Source: UBA1351 sp964627665 (GTDB taxonomy: Bacteria; Bacillota; Clostridia; Lachnospirales; Vallitaleaceae). From it: a stretch of DNA of 64,000 bases. A program made the position numbers and the translations under genes. Shown piece after piece: positions 62,697 through 64,000 of the stretch. The notes under the pieces were generated by a model that ran no database searches, had not been told where the DNA came from, and worked only from the letters and a program-made list of their open reading frames with translations. Positions within the stretch are counted from its first letter, which is position 1. Every line of letters starts with the position of its first letter. The stretch is from assembly GCA_964627665.1 (NCBI GenBank), contig CAZVKG010000005.1, positions 1-64,000 of the forward strand, written 5' to 3'.

Positions 62697-64000
62697 ATGT
62701 CTAATTTAATAAACGAACCCCAAAAAATAAGAGTATTTGTTTTAACCGATATCGAAAACGAACCTGACGATGCAATGTCACTCGTTCGTTTTCTCACATA
62801 TTCAAATCATTGGGATATCGAAGGTTTAGTTGCAACGACATCCATACACTTAAAAGACAAAACCGCCCCATGGCGAATTCGGGAAATTGTTCAAGCCTAT
62901 GGCAAAGTACAGAATTATCTACTCATTCATGAGCCCGGATTCCCTAAAGCAGAGGATTTACTTTCTATAATCAAAGAAGGATTGCCTGTCTATGGGATGG
63001 AAGGTGTCGGCCAAGGAAATGACTCTCCAGGTTCCCAACTGCTGGTTGAGGCTATTAACAAAGACGACCCTCGCCCATTATGGGTTCTAGCCTGGGGAGG
63101 ACCGAATGTCCTTGCACAGGCTCTATGGCAACTTCGTTCCACTCATTCTCTTGAAACCTTGCAAAAACTGATTTCAAAACTGCGCGTATATACAATTTCT
63201 GATCAGGACGATTCTGCTCCATGGATGCGGAAAACTTTTCCCGATTTGCATTATATTGCTAGCCCCGGATTTCACGCCGGCGGCGCCTATCATTACAGTA
63301 CATGGACCGGCATCAGTGGCGACCATTTTCACGGCAGGTTTACCGGCGCTGATTTTAGTCTCGTAGACAATCCTTGGCTTGAAAAACACATACAGTCAAA
63401 AGGTCCCTTAGGTACCGTTTATCCGTCGTCAAAGTTTTTAATGGAAGGCGATACACCGACTTTTTTATATCTCATTAATAACGGGCTAGGCAACTCCGAA
63501 CACCCGGAATGGGGAAGTTGGGGCGGCCGATATGAATATTACCAACCACCAAGCCAAAAACATTTTTTAGAAGCAGAACCCCGTCCCTTCTATTCCGATG
63601 CCTGCGATGAAGTTTTGGGTAGTGACGGACACTGGCACACCTCCAATAAAGCAACCATCTGGCGCTGGCGCGAGGCATATCAAAATGATTTCTGCGCACG
63701 AATGGACTGGACTGTCACCCCCCGCTACGAGGACGCCAACCATCCACCCGTCCCAAAGCTAGGCCATGCAAGTGTGCTTCACGCCAAATTAGGTGACCGC
63801 ATCGAACTTAGCGCAGAAGGTTCTTATGATCCCGATGGGGATGCATTACACTATGAATGGTTCTACTATCCGGAGGCCGGAACCTTTTCAACCTCCGCAG
63901 CAACCACCGGCAACCCAATTGAGATTCACCACCACACCGAAAAAGAAGCCTGGTTCACCATTCCGACAGACCGTGTTTTCAGATTAGGGACCATACATAT
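62697..64000 (+). CDS. DUF1593/Sde182-type nucleoside-hydrolase-like protein, cut by the window end
   Basis: An open frame of 434 codons from the ATG at 62697 (AGGAGG five bases before) to the right edge, with no stop. The N-terminus has the calcium-site pattern of nucleoside-hydrolase-like proteins (VLTDIENEPDDAMSLVRFL), then LWVLAWGGPNVLAQAL and the YTISDQDDSAPWMR segment typical of DUF1593. After about residue 330 there is a region with VLHAKLGDRIELSAEGSYD and DPDGDALHYEWFYY, like the C-terminal beta-domain of Sde182-type proteins. No signal peptide is present. Divergent from the LacI-type gene, so probably under the same control. Base composition is somewhat richer in GC towards its end. 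Confidence 0.85.
   Translation, partial: MSNLINEPQKIRVFVLTDIENEPDDAMSLVRFLTYSNHWDIEGLVATTSIHLKDKTAPWRIREIVQAYGKVQNYLLIHEPGFPKAEDLLSIIKEGLPVYGMEGVGQGNDSPGSQLLVEAINKDDPRPLWVLAWGGPNVLAQALWQLRSTHSLETLQKLISKLRVYTISDQDDSAPWMRKTFPDLHYIASPGFHAGGAYHYSTWTGISGDHFHGRFTGADFSLVDNPWLEKHIQSKGPLGTVYPSSKFLMEGDTPTFLYLINNGLGNSEHPEWGSWGGRYEYYQPPSQKHFLEAEPRPFYSDACDEVLGSDGHWHTSNKATIWRWREAYQNDFCARMDWTVTPRYEDANHPPVPKLGHASVLHAKLGDRIELSAEGSYDPDGDALHYEWFYYPEAGTFSTSAATTGNPIEIHHHTEKEAWFTIPTDRVFRLGTIH

Noticed and set aside
1..64000. CRISPR arrays, insertion sequences, tRNA genes
   Set aside because: No regular repeats with spacers, transposase motifs with terminal repeats, or cloverleaf-like sequences were noticed in reading.

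Overview
The window is AT-rich (by eye), has strong AGGAGG-type ribosome binding sites and closely packed operons, and carries 46 protein genes plus a few remnants. The gene set (type I and type III glutamine synthetases with an ANTAR regulator, the DapL lysine route, Feo iron uptake, two YesM/YesN-type two-component pairs, CUT1 sugar ABC transporters, GH106 and GH127 enzymes) points to a strictly or mainly anaerobic Clostridia-type Firmicute, probably near Lachnospirales/Vallitalea. That placement is inference; there is no rRNA or other marker in the window. Most genes lie on the minus strand. No tRNA, rRNA, CRISPR array, insertion sequence or integrase was seen, and no gene-free stretch exceeds about 300 bases.

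Region 1 (1-10.6 kb): two sulfur amino-acid PLP enzymes on the plus strand (the first lacks its N-terminus and has an in-frame stop at 24-26). Next comes a compact arsenic operon, arsR-arsD-arsA-acr3 plus a phosphoesterase, behind a consensus promoter overlapped by a dyad. Then follow a permease remnant with a tandem universal stress protein, and type III glutamine synthetase.

Region 2 (7.8-14.3 kb): dapF-dapL-glnA-ANTAR regulator-[attenuator]-glnN, all on minus. The leader of glnN holds a hexaloop hairpin of ANTAR type that overlaps an intrinsic terminator, so the ANTAR protein encoded just upstream very likely controls read-through into glnN. Lysine/peptidoglycan precursor synthesis and ammonium assimilation are thus physically linked.

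Region 3 (14.3-32.5 kb): a class A penicillin-binding protein, a CheA-like membrane kinase with its own CheY, argS, a cupin and an aldo/keto reductase, a feoA-feoB iron system with two Fur-like boxes, a lipoprotein with an amidase-like domain, a VOC protein, 6-phosphogluconate dehydrogenase, a cation/proton antiporter, and a PAS-GGDEF(degenerate)-EAL protein.

Region 4 (32.5-42.8 kb): a first sugar locus with an orphan solute-binding lipoprotein directly coupled to a YesM-type kinase and YesN-type regulator, then a second binding protein, two CUT1 permeases and a nucleoside-hydrolase-fold enzyme. An MFS exporter and a SWIM-SNF2 helicase follow.

Region 5 (46.1-64.0 kb): a large glycan locus. 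A LacI regulator, GH127, a CUT1 ABC transporter (one permease broken by a single in-frame amber codon), an (alpha/alpha)6 glycosidase, a second YesM/YesN pair and GH106 lead into a racemase-like protein, a DUF1537 acid-sugar kinase and a BKACE (DUF849) enzyme. None of the three glycosidases has a signal peptide, so the picture is import of an oligosaccharide, cytoplasmic trimming, and then catabolism of an acid sugar by a kinase/BKACE route I do not recognise. A divergent DUF1593/Sde182 nucleoside-hydrolase-like gene runs off the right edge.
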